A DNA stretch of 43,073 nucleotides from a virus, in the IMG/VR virus record IMGVR_UViG_3300043464_000370, positions 1 to 43,073 of that record. The stretch is one strand, 5' to 3'. Below are positions 6,458-14,481 of the stretch, one piece after another. The notes beneath the pieces are model-generated. The model saw only the letters and a program-made list of their open reading frames with translations. It was not told the DNA's origin and made no database searches. The number at the start of each line of letters is the position of its first letter. The first letter of the stretch is position 1. Both the position numbers and the translations under genes were made by a program.

Positions 6458-8298
6458 TGAGCACTTGGGTCTTTGACACCGAGACGCTACCTAACCGCAC
6501 GCTGTTCTGCGCGAAAAACGTAGAAACCGGCGAGTGGTTTGACGTATGGCGTCACCAACCGGACGCACCGGCGCGGTTACTGAAGTTCGTTCAGCAGCCC
6601 GGTGCGACGTTGGTTGGCTTCAACAATCGGTTCTTTGATAACGTGATTGTGGCGGCGTTTTGTCAAGGGCGGCAGGAGATTGAAATCAAACGCATAGCGG
6701 ATGATTTGATCGTTGCGGACACTGCGCCTTGGGTTGCGATGCGCAAGTATAACCTGCGGGAAGTGATACTTGACAGCATCGACTTGGTCGAGGTCGCTCC
6801 GTCGTTCGTTGGGTTGAAAGCCTACGGCGCACGGATGCATATGCCGCGGCTTCAAGACATGCCGATCAAACACACCGCGTTCATCAAGCCCGAGCAAGAG
6901 CCGCTCCTGCTTGAATACTGCCATAACGACGTTGATACGACCGCCGAGTTGCTCCGGCAACTTGAAAAGGAAGTCTTGCTGCGTGTTGAAATGAGCCGCG
7001 CCTACGGGGTTGACATGCGTAGCAAGTCAGACTCGCAAATGGCCGAGCAAGCGTACATCACGAGCATGGGGCTCAAGCGCGCCGACAACGCAGTGCCGCC
7101 GACTATCCGGTATGTTGCGCCGGAGTTCCTCCGGTTCAACGACCCGGGACTGCAGGCGCTACTTGACCGCGTCGTCAGCCATACGTTTGAAATGAATCAG
7201 CGCACCGGGCACGTCATCCTGCCGGACTTCCTCGGGTTAACGACCGTCAAGTTCAATCAGGGTGAATACCAGCTCGGCGTAGGTGGTATTCATAGCACGC
7301 ACGACAAGCAAGTGTGTCACGTTGCGGGTGACGAAGTCATCACGGATATTGACGCGGCCTCGTTTTACCCGTCAATCATCCTTGAGTGTGGGTTCGTACC
7401 GGCGGCGCTCGGGCAGCGGTTTGTTGATGAGTACCGGAACATTTATAACCGCCGCCTTGAAGCCAAGCGGAACGGCGACAAAGTCACCGACGGTACGCTC
7501 AAGATTAGCCTGAACGGTACGTTCGGCAAGTTGGCGAGCCGTTACTCGGTGTTGTACTCGCCTGACCTGATGCTCGCCGTCACCCTGACCGGGCAGTTTA
7601 CGCTGCTCATGCTTATAGAGCGGCTCGAGGCGGCGGGGGCGGTGACGCTTTCGGCGAACACCGACGGCATCGCGATACGCTACGAGAAACGCCTAATGGA
7701 CGTCGTTAACCGCGTTGTTAACGAGTTCAGCGAGCTGTCGCGGTTTCAGTTTGAGTTCACTCCGTACCGCGTGTTGGCGATGAAAGACGTGAACAATTAT
7801 ATCGCCGTTAAGCCTGATCGGTCGCTCAAGGTTAAAGGTATTTACGCGCCGTTATCGCTGCGTAAAAACCCCACCGCGCAGGTCGCTGCCGACGCGGTAG
7901 GTCAGTGGCTCGCACACGGTATACCGTTCATGGAAACGATCCGTAACGCACCGTTCCAAGATTTTATCAGTGCGCGCAACGTCACGGGCGGCGGGCAGCA
8001 GTCGGGCGAATACTTGGGTAAAGTGGTACGTTGGTACCAATCAAACGACCCGGCGCTTGAGCCTATCCGCTACGCTAGTAACGGTAACAAGGTGCCCAAG
8101 ACTGACGGCGCACGGGCCTGCATGACGCTGCTTGACCGAGTAGCGCACCCGGCAGACCTAGACTTTGACTGGTATCACAAAGAGGCTATCAAGATCGCCG
8201 TCGCGGTGGGTTGCGAACGCTTCTTGACAGCAGAGGAAATAGCGATAATCACCCCTCCACCTAAAGTAACCAAGAGACGCAAAAATGGAACCCGGTAA
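6457..8298 (+). CDS. Family B DNA polymerase with 3'-5' exonuclease domain
   Basis: The protein has 613 residues, short for the family. Exonuclease motifs are present: I FDTET (6-10; D7, E9), II GFNNRFFDN (54-62) and III YCHNDVDTT (154-162). GVGGIHS (275-281) matches the linker loop between exonuclease and polymerase. Polymerase motif A is DIDAASFYPS (297-306), motif B KISLNGTFGK (349-358), and motif C NTDG (401-404), in which the usual first Asp is Asn and D403 is kept. It copies the phage genome and must accept modified-thymine templates or hmdU precursors. The next gene begins within its last 14 bases. Confidence 0.9.
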   Translation: MSTWVFDTETLPNRTLFCAKNVETGEWFDVWRHQPDAPARLLKFVQQPGATLVGFNNRFFDNVIVAAFCQGRQEIEIKRIADDLIVADTAPWVAMRKYNLREVILDSIDLVEVAPSFVGLKAYGARMHMPRLQDMPIKHTAFIKPEQEPLLLEYCHNDVDTTAELLRQLEKEVLLRVEMSRAYGVDMRSKSDSQMAEQAYITSMGLKRADNAVPPTIRYVAPEFLRFNDPGLQALLDRVVSHTFEMNQRTGHVILPDFLGLTTVKFNQGEYQLGVGGIHSTHDKQVCHVAGDEVITDIDAASFYPSIILECGFVPAALGQRFVDEYRNIYNRRLEAKRNGDKVTDGTLKISLNGTFGKLASRYSVLYSPDLMLAVTLTGQFTLLMLIERLEAAGAVTLSANTDGIAIRYEKRLMDVVNRVVNEFSELSRFQFEFTPYRVLAMKDVNNYIAVKPDRSLKVKGIYAPLSLRKNPTAQVAADAVGQWLAHGIPFMETIRNAPFQDFISARNVTGGGQQSGEYLGKVVRWYQSNDPALEPIRYASNGNKVPKTDGARACMTLLDRVAHPADLDFDWYHKEAIKIAVAVGCERFLTAEEIAIITPPPKVTKRRKNGTR

Positions 8299-8647
8299 CA
8301 CACGCACGGTATATGTCGTGCAGGTTGACTACAACAAAGATGTTTCAGATGCCAAGCGGTTCGGCTCGTTGCGCGCTGTGTTCGGCAACGCACGCAAACC
8401 GTACGACACCCCGGCGCTTATAGGTAAAGCGCGGCGAGTGTTGTCAAACTGGAACCCGGGAGACTATTTGCTGATGATCGGCGACCCGGTGCTGTGCGCG
8501 GTATGCATGGCGCTCGTAGCCGAACGGTACGAAGACATCAACGTCCTCAGTTGGGATCGCAATACGTTCCAATACATGCCCCAATACTGGAACTTTGGGC
8601 AGATGGAGCTCCCATTTGATGACAACGATTTTGACACGGTAGATTGA
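8285..8647 (+). CDS. Hypothetical protein in the replication cluster
   Basis: The protein has 120 residues and starts inside the end of the polymerase gene. It has a beta-rich N-terminus (TVYVVQVDYNKD), a central GDYLLMIGDPVLCAVCMALV segment that looks like a buried strand-helix, and an acidic C-terminus (DDNDFDTVD). The segment is too short and mixed to call a membrane anchor. No catalytic motif or family is recognised. Confidence 0.6.
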   Translation: MEPGNTRTVYVVQVDYNKDVSDAKRFGSLRAVFGNARKPYDTPALIGKARRVLSNWNPGDYLLMIGDPVLCAVCMALVAERYEDINVLSWDRNTFQYMPQYWNFGQMELPFDDNDFDTVD

Positions 8648-8677
8648 CAACTACCGCTAATCATAGAGGAGAAACAA

Positions 8678-9418
8678 ATGTCAGACTGGCAAGATACTTT
8701 GCGTAAAGGCAAACAAAAGGTACCGCCGCGCATTTGCGTGTACGGCGGCCACGGGATTGGCAAGTCAACACTGGCGAGTCAGTTCCCCGACCCGATTTTC
8801 ATCAGTACGGAAGACGGGTTGGATTCACTTGATGTGGTGAGCTTCCCCAAAGCGACGAATATCACTAGCGTGGTTGACAGCATCAAGAACTTGATCAAAG
8901 ACAAACACGACTATCGCACCGTGGTCATCGACTCGGTTGATTGGCTCGTTGAGCCGCTCATCACGCAAAACGTCGAGGAAAACCACGAAGCCAAAGATTT
9001 GGCTTACGGTAAGGGGCAGATGCTGATCGCGGAAGAGTTCCGTGAGATTCTGCAAGGGCTCGACGTGTTGCGTAGCAAGCGCAACATGAACATCGTGTTG
9101 ATCGCGCACTCGGCGGTGGTACGGTTCGAGGACCCCCGCACCGAACCGTACGACCGGTATCAACCCAAGCTCCCGAACCGCTGCAACGCACTCCTGCAGG
9201 AGTGGTGCGACGTTATCGCATTCGCGGCGTTCAAGGTCATCATCCGTAAGACGGACACCGGGTTCAACAACCAGAAAACTCGCGGTGTTACAACCGGCGA
9301 GCGGTTGCTGCACTTTGTTGAAAACCCGGCGTACGCGGCTAAGAACCGGTACAACTGCCCGGATGAGATTGAGATGACGATTGATAACCTGAAAAAACAC
9401 ATCCCTATTGTGGAATAA
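8678..9418 (+). CDS. RecA-fold ATPase, Sak4-like recombinase candidate
   Basis: The protein has 246 residues with a strong AGGAGAAACAAATG start region. Walker A is GHGIGKST (24-31), Walker B VVIDS (82-86) followed by VDWL, and an IVLIAHS strand could be the sensor. This compact one-domain layout is typical of phage nucleotide-binding proteins of the Sak4 group. That group anneals or pairs single strands and is usually paired with an SSB. The DUF669 gene 15 bases downstream fits that pairing. A helicase-loader ATPase is the alternative. Confidence 0.75.
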   Translation: MSDWQDTLRKGKQKVPPRICVYGGHGIGKSTLASQFPDPIFISTEDGLDSLDVVSFPKATNITSVVDSIKNLIKDKHDYRTVVIDSVDWLVEPLITQNVEENHEAKDLAYGKGQMLIAEEFREILQGLDVLRSKRNMNIVLIAHSAVVRFEDPRTEPYDRYQPKLPNRCNALLQEWCDVIAFAAFKVIIRKTDTGFNNQKTRGVTTGERLLHFVENPAYAAKNRYNCPDEIEMTIDNLKKHIPIVE

Positions 9419-9433
9419 CTGGAGTATATAATC

Positions 9434-9925
9434 ATGGCTAAATTTGGTTTTGACGTGAGTGAGGTTGAGGTCGGTGGTGCGGTCAGTCGTGACCCCATAC
9501 CGGAGGGTGAGTACGTCCTGCAGGCGCTTGAGGCCGAGGAAAAACCGACCGCCCGCGGCGACGGCTCGTACATCAAGGTGAAGTATGAGGTCGTCAAGGG
9601 TGAACACGCCGGACGCTACGTTTGGCAGAACTTCAACATCAACAACCCGAGCGAAAAGGCTCAAACGATCGGTCGTCAACAGCTGGTTTCGTGGGCGACC
9701 GCCTGCGGTATGCCGCAAGCCGACGACACCGATAAATTGATCGGTCGCTCGTTTAAAGCGGTCGTGGCGGTTGAACCCGCTCGCGACACTTACGGCCCGA
9801 GCAACAAGATCAAGGTTTTCCTGTTTGATCAGGCTGAGGAGAAGCCCAAGGCGGCTCCGGCAAAGTCACCGGCACGGCAAAACCCCGCTGCGCCTGCGGC
9901 TAAGTCGGCGAATCCTTGGGATTAA
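9434..9925 (+). CDS. DUF669 protein, probable single-stranded DNA-binding partner
   Basis: The protein has 163 residues. The N-terminal 120 residues are beta-rich, with PIPEGEYVLQALEAEEKPT, GSYIKVKYEVVKGEHAGR and VWQNFNI, a pattern seen in DUF669. The C-terminus is Ala/Pro-rich and ends in SANPWD, recalling the acidic-hydrophobic tail through which SSB proteins contact partners. GGAG stands upstream of the ATG. It follows the Sak4-like ATPase in the same operon and probably coats single-stranded DNA during replication and annealing. Confidence 0.68.
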   Translation: MAKFGFDVSEVEVGGAVSRDPIPEGEYVLQALEAEEKPTARGDGSYIKVKYEVVKGEHAGRYVWQNFNINNPSEKAQTIGRQQLVSWATACGMPQADDTDKLIGRSFKAVVAVEPARDTYGPSNKIKVFLFDQAEEKPKAAPAKSPARQNPAAPAAKSANPWD

Positions 9926-9983
9926 CTCGGGAGGGGGAAAGCGATTATGAGGCGCAAGTACCCCTTTTTAACAGGAGCCAAAG

Positions 9984-10826
9984 ATGGTAGCCATACCTCC
10001 ACGGCCCGAGCAGGTGATCATTGAACGTATCTACGGCGCTATCGTCAAATCAAAAGAAAACCCAGACCTTTACTTGGGTCGGTTGGGTTCGTCTTTTATA
10101 GGTCAAGAATGCTTCCGGCAGGTTTGGCTTGATTGGCGTGGGTTTGCCCGTGAGAAGTTTGAAGGCCGCATGCTCAGGTTATTTGAAACAGGTCATCAGC
10201 AGGAAGAGCGCATCGTCGCCGACCTGCGACGAGCCGGGTTTTCTGTTTGGGATCGCGATCCGGAAACGGGTAAACAGTTTGAATTCAGAGATACGACTGG
10301 TCATTTTGTAACTAAAATTGACGGCATAATCAAGGGTATTCCGGAGTCTGAAAACAAGCCGCACGTGCTTGAAATCAAGACGCATAACAAAAACAGTTTT
10401 TCTGGTGTAATCAAGAAAGGCGTCCGGGAGGGTAAACCTGAGCACTACGCACAGGTACAGACCTCGATGGCGCTGAGTAAAATGACGCGAGCACTCTACG
10501 TCGCGGTATGTAAAGATGATGAGCAGTTCTATATTGAACGCATCAAAGAAGACAAAGACGAACAGAAAAAACTGTTAGGTAAAATTGAAAAACTAACCGA
10601 GGCTCGGTTACGTCCTGCCGGAATCAGTGATGACGGCTCGGCGTTTGGGTGTAAGTTTTGCGGTATGAAGCAGGCTTGCACCCGGCAGGTTGAACCCCTG
10701 CGGCACTGCCGTACATGTTCAATGTGTACACCGGGTGAGGAAGGTAAATGGGTCTGCGAGTTGAACAAGGAAACACTCAGCATTGACCGACAACGGTTAG
10801 GCTGCGAGCACTACGAGGCATTATGA
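9984..10826 (+). CDS. Cas4/RecB-like PD-(D/E)XK nuclease with cysteine-rich C-terminus
   Basis: The protein has 280 residues, with AGGAG before the ATG. Catalytic residues of the PD-(D/E)XK fold are D113 (TKIDGI), E130 and K132 (LEIKTHN), and the following HYAQVQ helix (Q157). C43 in GQECFRQ with C223, C226 and C232 reproduces the one-plus-three cysteine plan of Cas4/AddB iron-sulfur nucleases. Five more cysteines (242, 245, 248, 258, 274) may form a second metal site. It probably resects DNA for the recombination proteins encoded beside it. Confidence 0.75.
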   Translation: MVAIPPRPEQVIIERIYGAIVKSKENPDLYLGRLGSSFIGQECFRQVWLDWRGFAREKFEGRMLRLFETGHQQEERIVADLRRAGFSVWDRDPETGKQFEFRDTTGHFVTKIDGIIKGIPESENKPHVLEIKTHNKNSFSGVIKKGVREGKPEHYAQVQTSMALSKMTRALYVAVCKDDEQFYIERIKEDKDEQKKLLGKIEKLTEARLRPAGISDDGSAFGCKFCGMKQACTRQVEPLRHCRTCSMCTPGEEGKWVCELNKETLSIDRQRLGCEHYEAL

Positions 10827-11296
10827 TCACTATCGGCATTGATCCCGGGCTGAGCGGAGCGATTGGTATCCTGAACGCAGGAGCTCTCGTAGCCGTTTAC
10901 GACATGCCGATAGTAGCCAAGGGCTCGGGTAGTGTTAAAAACGAAGTAGACCCCGCGGGACTGATCTTCCTGCTCCGGCAACACGTACCGCAGGGTGCGA
11001 CCGTTAGCGTCGTGCTAGAGCGAGTGAACGCGATGCCGGGGCAGGGAGTATCTTCTGTGTTCAGTCTAGGTGACAGCTTCGGCGCGGCTCGGGCAGCAGC
11101 GGCAGCCTGCCAGTTTGAACTAACTTATGTGTCGCCGGTTACGTGGAAAAAGCACTTCAACCTTACTAGCGACAAAGAGCAGAGTCGGTCGCTAGCCACG
11201 CGGATGTTTCCTACTGCTCAGTTACACTTGAAGAAACATTCCGACCGGGCCGAGGCGCTCCTCATGGCCCGGTGGCTTTACGATAAACTACGGTAG
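10823..11296 (+). CDS. RuvC-like Holliday junction resolvase
   Basis: The protein has 157 residues and starts with an ATGA overlap. IDPGLSGAIG at the N-terminus supplies D7, VVLERV supplies E66, and KKHSDRAEALL supplies H139 and D141. This is the acidic set and spacing of RuvC-type RNase H-fold resolvases. It would resolve branched replication and recombination intermediates before packaging. It is the last plus-strand gene. Its final 9 bases overlap the end of the convergent minus-strand gene, and no terminator hairpin is visible there. Confidence 0.82.
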   Translation: MITIGIDPGLSGAIGILNAGALVAVYDMPIVAKGSGSVKNEVDPAGLIFLLRQHVPQGATVSVVLERVNAMPGQGVSSVFSLGDSFGAARAAAAACQFELTYVSPVTWKKHFNLTSDKEQSRSLATRMFPTAQLHLKKHSDRAEALLMARWLYDKLR

Positions 11297-13288
11297 CGGG
11301 AGCTCTTCCTCTTCTTCCATTTCTGGTTCAACGGTCGGATATTCCGGCGCGACAAAAGACATGTCTTCCGGCAGTTCGCCTAAATCTTCAGGTAGCGGGG
11401 CCGGAGCCATTGCACCAATAGTGCCGCTGGTGTAAGCGGCCTGACGCATACCAAGTCGAGCCTGTCGACCGGCGAGTTTCTTTTCAAGCTCTTCAATAAG
11501 TTTGACCGCGGCAGCGATTTCGGCCGGATCGCTAGAAGACAATAATTTGCTGAGCTCTTCGTAATAAGAATCTGGCACGCCCTTACGTAGTAAGTTAGCG
11601 GCTGAATTGAGAACTGAATTCATAAAGCCGCCTTGCGTGAAAGTGTTAGCCGCGCCCTCTAAAACACTGTCACTTTGTTCAAGTCCTTTTTTCATTTGTT
11701 GACGGCGTGCGGTTGGCGAGCCTGACAAAATTTGATTAGCCGTTTTGTAAATTTGGCTCTCACGGTTTAACGCAGCCAAAAAGAAATCTCTTTGGGCAGG
11801 TGAATCAAACAGAGTGCCGATAGCTTCTGGTCGAGTGAGACCGCCAATTAACCGTTGAGCCGCGTTAATGTTTTGAGTAGGGTTAGCAATCGTGTCGTAT
11901 AAATTACGCGCTACGCCAATGCGGAAAGCGTCTTTTTCACCCTGTGAAACTGTTGCCATATAATCGGCAAGCTCTTCCGGAGCCATTTTAGTGAAATCTG
12001 TTTTACCTTTTTCAAGCGCGTTAAGAACTTCTTTATCACCCCTATATTGAGCGCGAGCAGCTTTGTATTCTGGCACGAGTTCATCAAGGCGATTTACGAA
12101 CTGTTCACGAACATCTTTAAGCGCATAAGCCTGTGCAGACCTACCTGAACTAAACAGTTGTTCAATCGTTTCGTCTATACCCTGTTTGATATAATCTAGC
12201 GTTTTAACATCCGGTAGAGAAACCATTTGGCCGCTCTGCGGGTCGTAAATTTCACGCAAAACAAATTTACTAGGATCTCCGCCGGGTTTTAACTCGGCCG
12301 CAAGGCGGTGGCTAGCGAGTATTTCTTTACCGCTCTCAAACGCGCTTTTAAATTTCGGATCGGTAAGGATGCGATTGATAACCGGATCGTTGATTTCACC
12401 TACAGCGTAAGCCGCATCGTAGGCGGTGTCTGCGTTAGCACGTAGATTTTGAAGCATTTCTTTATTTTTAGTAAAGAAATTTTCAGGGCTAACCTCAGAT
12501 TTAACTTTCTCAGCGACTCTGAGACGTGAACCTTCTTGCTGTTTAGCAATCACTTCTTCAAGTTCGCGTCCTGCTTGACCACCGCGTTGCACTACGGTTT
12601 CAGCTAATTGGACTGTACCCGGCGTGACATTAGCGATTGTCGGCGGTACACCCATGCGGAGGTCTTCCGCTACGCGGCGATTAATTTCAGCCGGGTTGGT
12701 TTGATCCAGCGACATGCGGAGCTTATCAATCGCCCACTCTCTAGCCTTTTCGGTAGAAGGCACCACGGTTTCCCGCAAAACTCGGCTTGCGCCCGACCCA
12801 AACTGTCCGAGGACCGGCAGTGTCGCTCCGATAGCGCCCCCCGTCAAACCGCCGATAAAAGCACCCTGACCGCGACCGCCTTCCTCAGCCGTACCTGCAC
12901 CGGAGACCGCACCTTGCGCGGTGCTAGCACCGGTAACACGAGCGAGGTTCTGCCCGAAGGTACGTTGTCCGGCAGTTTTACCGAGGCCGAGCAAACGGGT
13001 TAACGGAACGGTCATACGCGCTAAAGCGCCCGGAGCGGCACCCTGAGTGCCGGGCACGAGCATGGACGCAACCGCGGGAACCGCGCTACCTACGAACTCA
13101 CCACCGACTTGGAGATACGGGCTTTCTTGAGCAAATGTACCGTACTCACCGCGGATCTCTTTGAGCGCCTTTTCGTATTCTTCGTCACCGAGTTTAGACC
13201 GGAGCCACGCCTCGGCTTCATCACCGAAGCCCATCGCGAGCCCTTGACCGAGCACCGCACGGACAGTGTTAATCGCGTCATTAGCCAT
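11288..13288 (-). CDS. Large internal virion (ejection) protein candidate
   Basis: The protein has 666 residues. ATG 13288 (TGATG overlap, GGAG 7 bases upstream) is chosen over GTG 13291. Residues about 50-165 hold glycine/alanine-rich hydrophobic runs (VGGEFVGSAVPAVASMLVPG, GAFIGGLTGGAIGATLPVLG) that could insert in a membrane. The middle is long helical, and the tail is acidic (MEEEEELPLP). It is the last of the large proteins after the tail hub, the place where podoviruses encode proteins ejected with the DNA. There is no enzymatic motif. Function is inferred from position and composition. Confidence 0.62.
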   Translation of the reverse strand: MANDAINTVRAVLGQGLAMGFGDEAEAWLRSKLGDEEYEKALKEIRGEYGTFAQESPYLQVGGEFVGSAVPAVASMLVPGTQGAAPGALARMTVPLTRLLGLGKTAGQRTFGQNLARVTGASTAQGAVSGAGTAEEGGRGQGAFIGGLTGGAIGATLPVLGQFGSGASRVLRETVVPSTEKAREWAIDKLRMSLDQTNPAEINRRVAEDLRMGVPPTIANVTPGTVQLAETVVQRGGQAGRELEEVIAKQQEGSRLRVAEKVKSEVSPENFFTKNKEMLQNLRANADTAYDAAYAVGEINDPVINRILTDPKFKSAFESGKEILASHRLAAELKPGGDPSKFVLREIYDPQSGQMVSLPDVKTLDYIKQGIDETIEQLFSSGRSAQAYALKDVREQFVNRLDELVPEYKAARAQYRGDKEVLNALEKGKTDFTKMAPEELADYMATVSQGEKDAFRIGVARNLYDTIANPTQNINAAQRLIGGLTRPEAIGTLFDSPAQRDFFLAALNRESQIYKTANQILSGSPTARRQQMKKGLEQSDSVLEGAANTFTQGGFMNSVLNSAANLLRKGVPDSYYEELSKLLSSSDPAEIAAAVKLIEELEKKLAGRQARLGMRQAAYTSGTIGAMAPAPLPEDLGELPEDMSFVAPEYPTVEPEMEEEEELPLP

Positions 13289-14481
13289 CACTGTTCTCCG
13301 GGAACGCGGCGAGTGTAGCGACCTTCGTAAATACCTTTACGTTGATCTTTGTATTGAGCCAAGCGGGCTTTCTGAGCTTCAAGAGCCTGTTTGATAATGA
13401 TTTCGCGCTCTTCTTTACTTGCGCCAGACATACCTTGGAGCGCGTCCAACGCGATACGCTCAGAGTCTGTGATACCAGAACCGCCAAAAGTTTCTTTAAG
13501 ACTACCAAGACTTTGAGCCTTCATCAAATTGCGCAAAATGTTCGTAGCGATAACCCGTTTGTTTTTGGGGTCGCGCTGTTGCGTAGTTTGATACTGCGCC
13601 CATTCTGCGGCATTAGTCTTGGGATCCATCGCGAACGCTAACTCGTTATATTGTAGCGCTTGCTGGAGCTTATTCAAGTTCTGCTCAGCAGCCGCGATCA
13701 ACGGATCAAGCCGCCAAACTTCTTTAATCTCTTGCGGAGACAATGCTTCTCGTTTACGGGTGGCTTCACCTTCAGCCAATGCGAGTCGGCTTTGTGAAAG
13801 CGCAAGATTACCCATTAACGCATCAATGCGCGATTGACCCGCTTCTTGAGATTGCCGTGCGAGCTCTTTAACGCGCTCGGTGAACTCCGGAGTGCCGGGG
13901 GTAAAACCCTCATCTTGGGCTTGTTTGCCAAGAGCCGAAGCCGGTTTACTATCTCCACCCGCCTTGGCGATCTCTTTGAGGATACCGGTGCGATCTTGGA
14001 GCTCTTGCTCAGCCAGTTGGCGATACGCGCCAATATCAGTCCCAGCAGACTCGATACCGAGACGCTGCATTTCAGCCTTCGTTTTCAAGCCGCCGAGCGC
14101 ACGTTCGCGCCGAGCAAGACGCTTCTCTTTTTCGTACTCTGCGGCTACACCACCGGCGCGGCCCATAGCCTCATAAAAACTACCCGTTTTACCGGGGTCG
14201 GCAAATGCGGCCGAAAGGCGGTAATAAAGTTCAGCCTTGGAGGGCTCACCACCTTCAACATCAGCCGCCTGCTCGAGCGTCTTTTGATAATCAGTTAGCA
14301 GACCCTCGCGCTTCTTGCGAGCCTCTTCTAACTTCGTGCCGTAACCCGGACCGCTATAGTATTTGTTAAACAGCTCGACGAGTCGATCGGCCGACGTGGT
14401 TGAGATTGTACCGGGTTCAGCCGCGGTGGTCTCCTCGTCGCCTTCTTCATCAGCGCCGTAAACAGAAAGGAAGTTATTCAT
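13288..14481 (-). CDS. Putative internal virion protein
   Basis: The protein has 397 residues, almost wholly helical, with an acidic Thr-rich N-terminus and long Lys/Glu/Ala/Gln stretches that suggest coiled coil (about 110-150 and 205-250). No catalytic motif, signal peptide or membrane segment is seen. It lies immediately between two other ejection-type genes, and its stop overlaps the next start. An internal or ejected virion protein is the best guess. Confidence 0.55.
   Translation of the reverse strand: MNNFLSVYGADEEGDEETTAAEPGTISTTSADRLVELFNKYYSGPGYGTKLEEARKKREGLLTDYQKTLEQAADVEGGEPSKAELYYRLSAAFADPGKTGSFYEAMGRAGGVAAEYEKEKRLARRERALGGLKTKAEMQRLGIESAGTDIGAYRQLAEQELQDRTGILKEIAKAGGDSKPASALGKQAQDEGFTPGTPEFTERVKELARQSQEAGQSRIDALMGNLALSQSRLALAEGEATRKREALSPQEIKEVWRLDPLIAAAEQNLNKLQQALQYNELAFAMDPKTNAAEWAQYQTTQQRDPKNKRVIATNILRNLMKAQSLGSLKETFGGSGITDSERIALDALQGMSGASKEEREIIIKQALEAQKARLAQYKDQRKGIYEGRYTRRVPGEQ

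Noticed and set aside
8825-9718. A 297-codon minus-strand frame opposite the Sak4-like and DUF669 genes.
   Set aside because: The plus-strand products have clear Walker and family motifs; the antisense product has no recognisable motif and spans two real genes.
9933-9969. GGGGG ... CCCCTTTTT in the gap before the nuclease gene, resembling a terminator.
   Set aside because: The stem is only 4 bp with a loop of more than 20 bases, and the downstream nuclease gene needs the same transcript.
9947-10024. A 25-codon frame opening MRRKYPFLTG with a GGAGG-like stretch upstream.
   Set aside because: It overlaps the nuclease start in another frame, is very short and has no supporting overlap signal; the upstream G run more likely belongs to the intergenic spacer.
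12608-13003. A 131-codon plus-strand frame inside the 666-residue minus-strand gene.
   Set aside because: It is a shadow frame: no ribosome binding site, Arg/Ser/Thr-rich composition typical of antisense frames, and full overlap with a well-formed gene.
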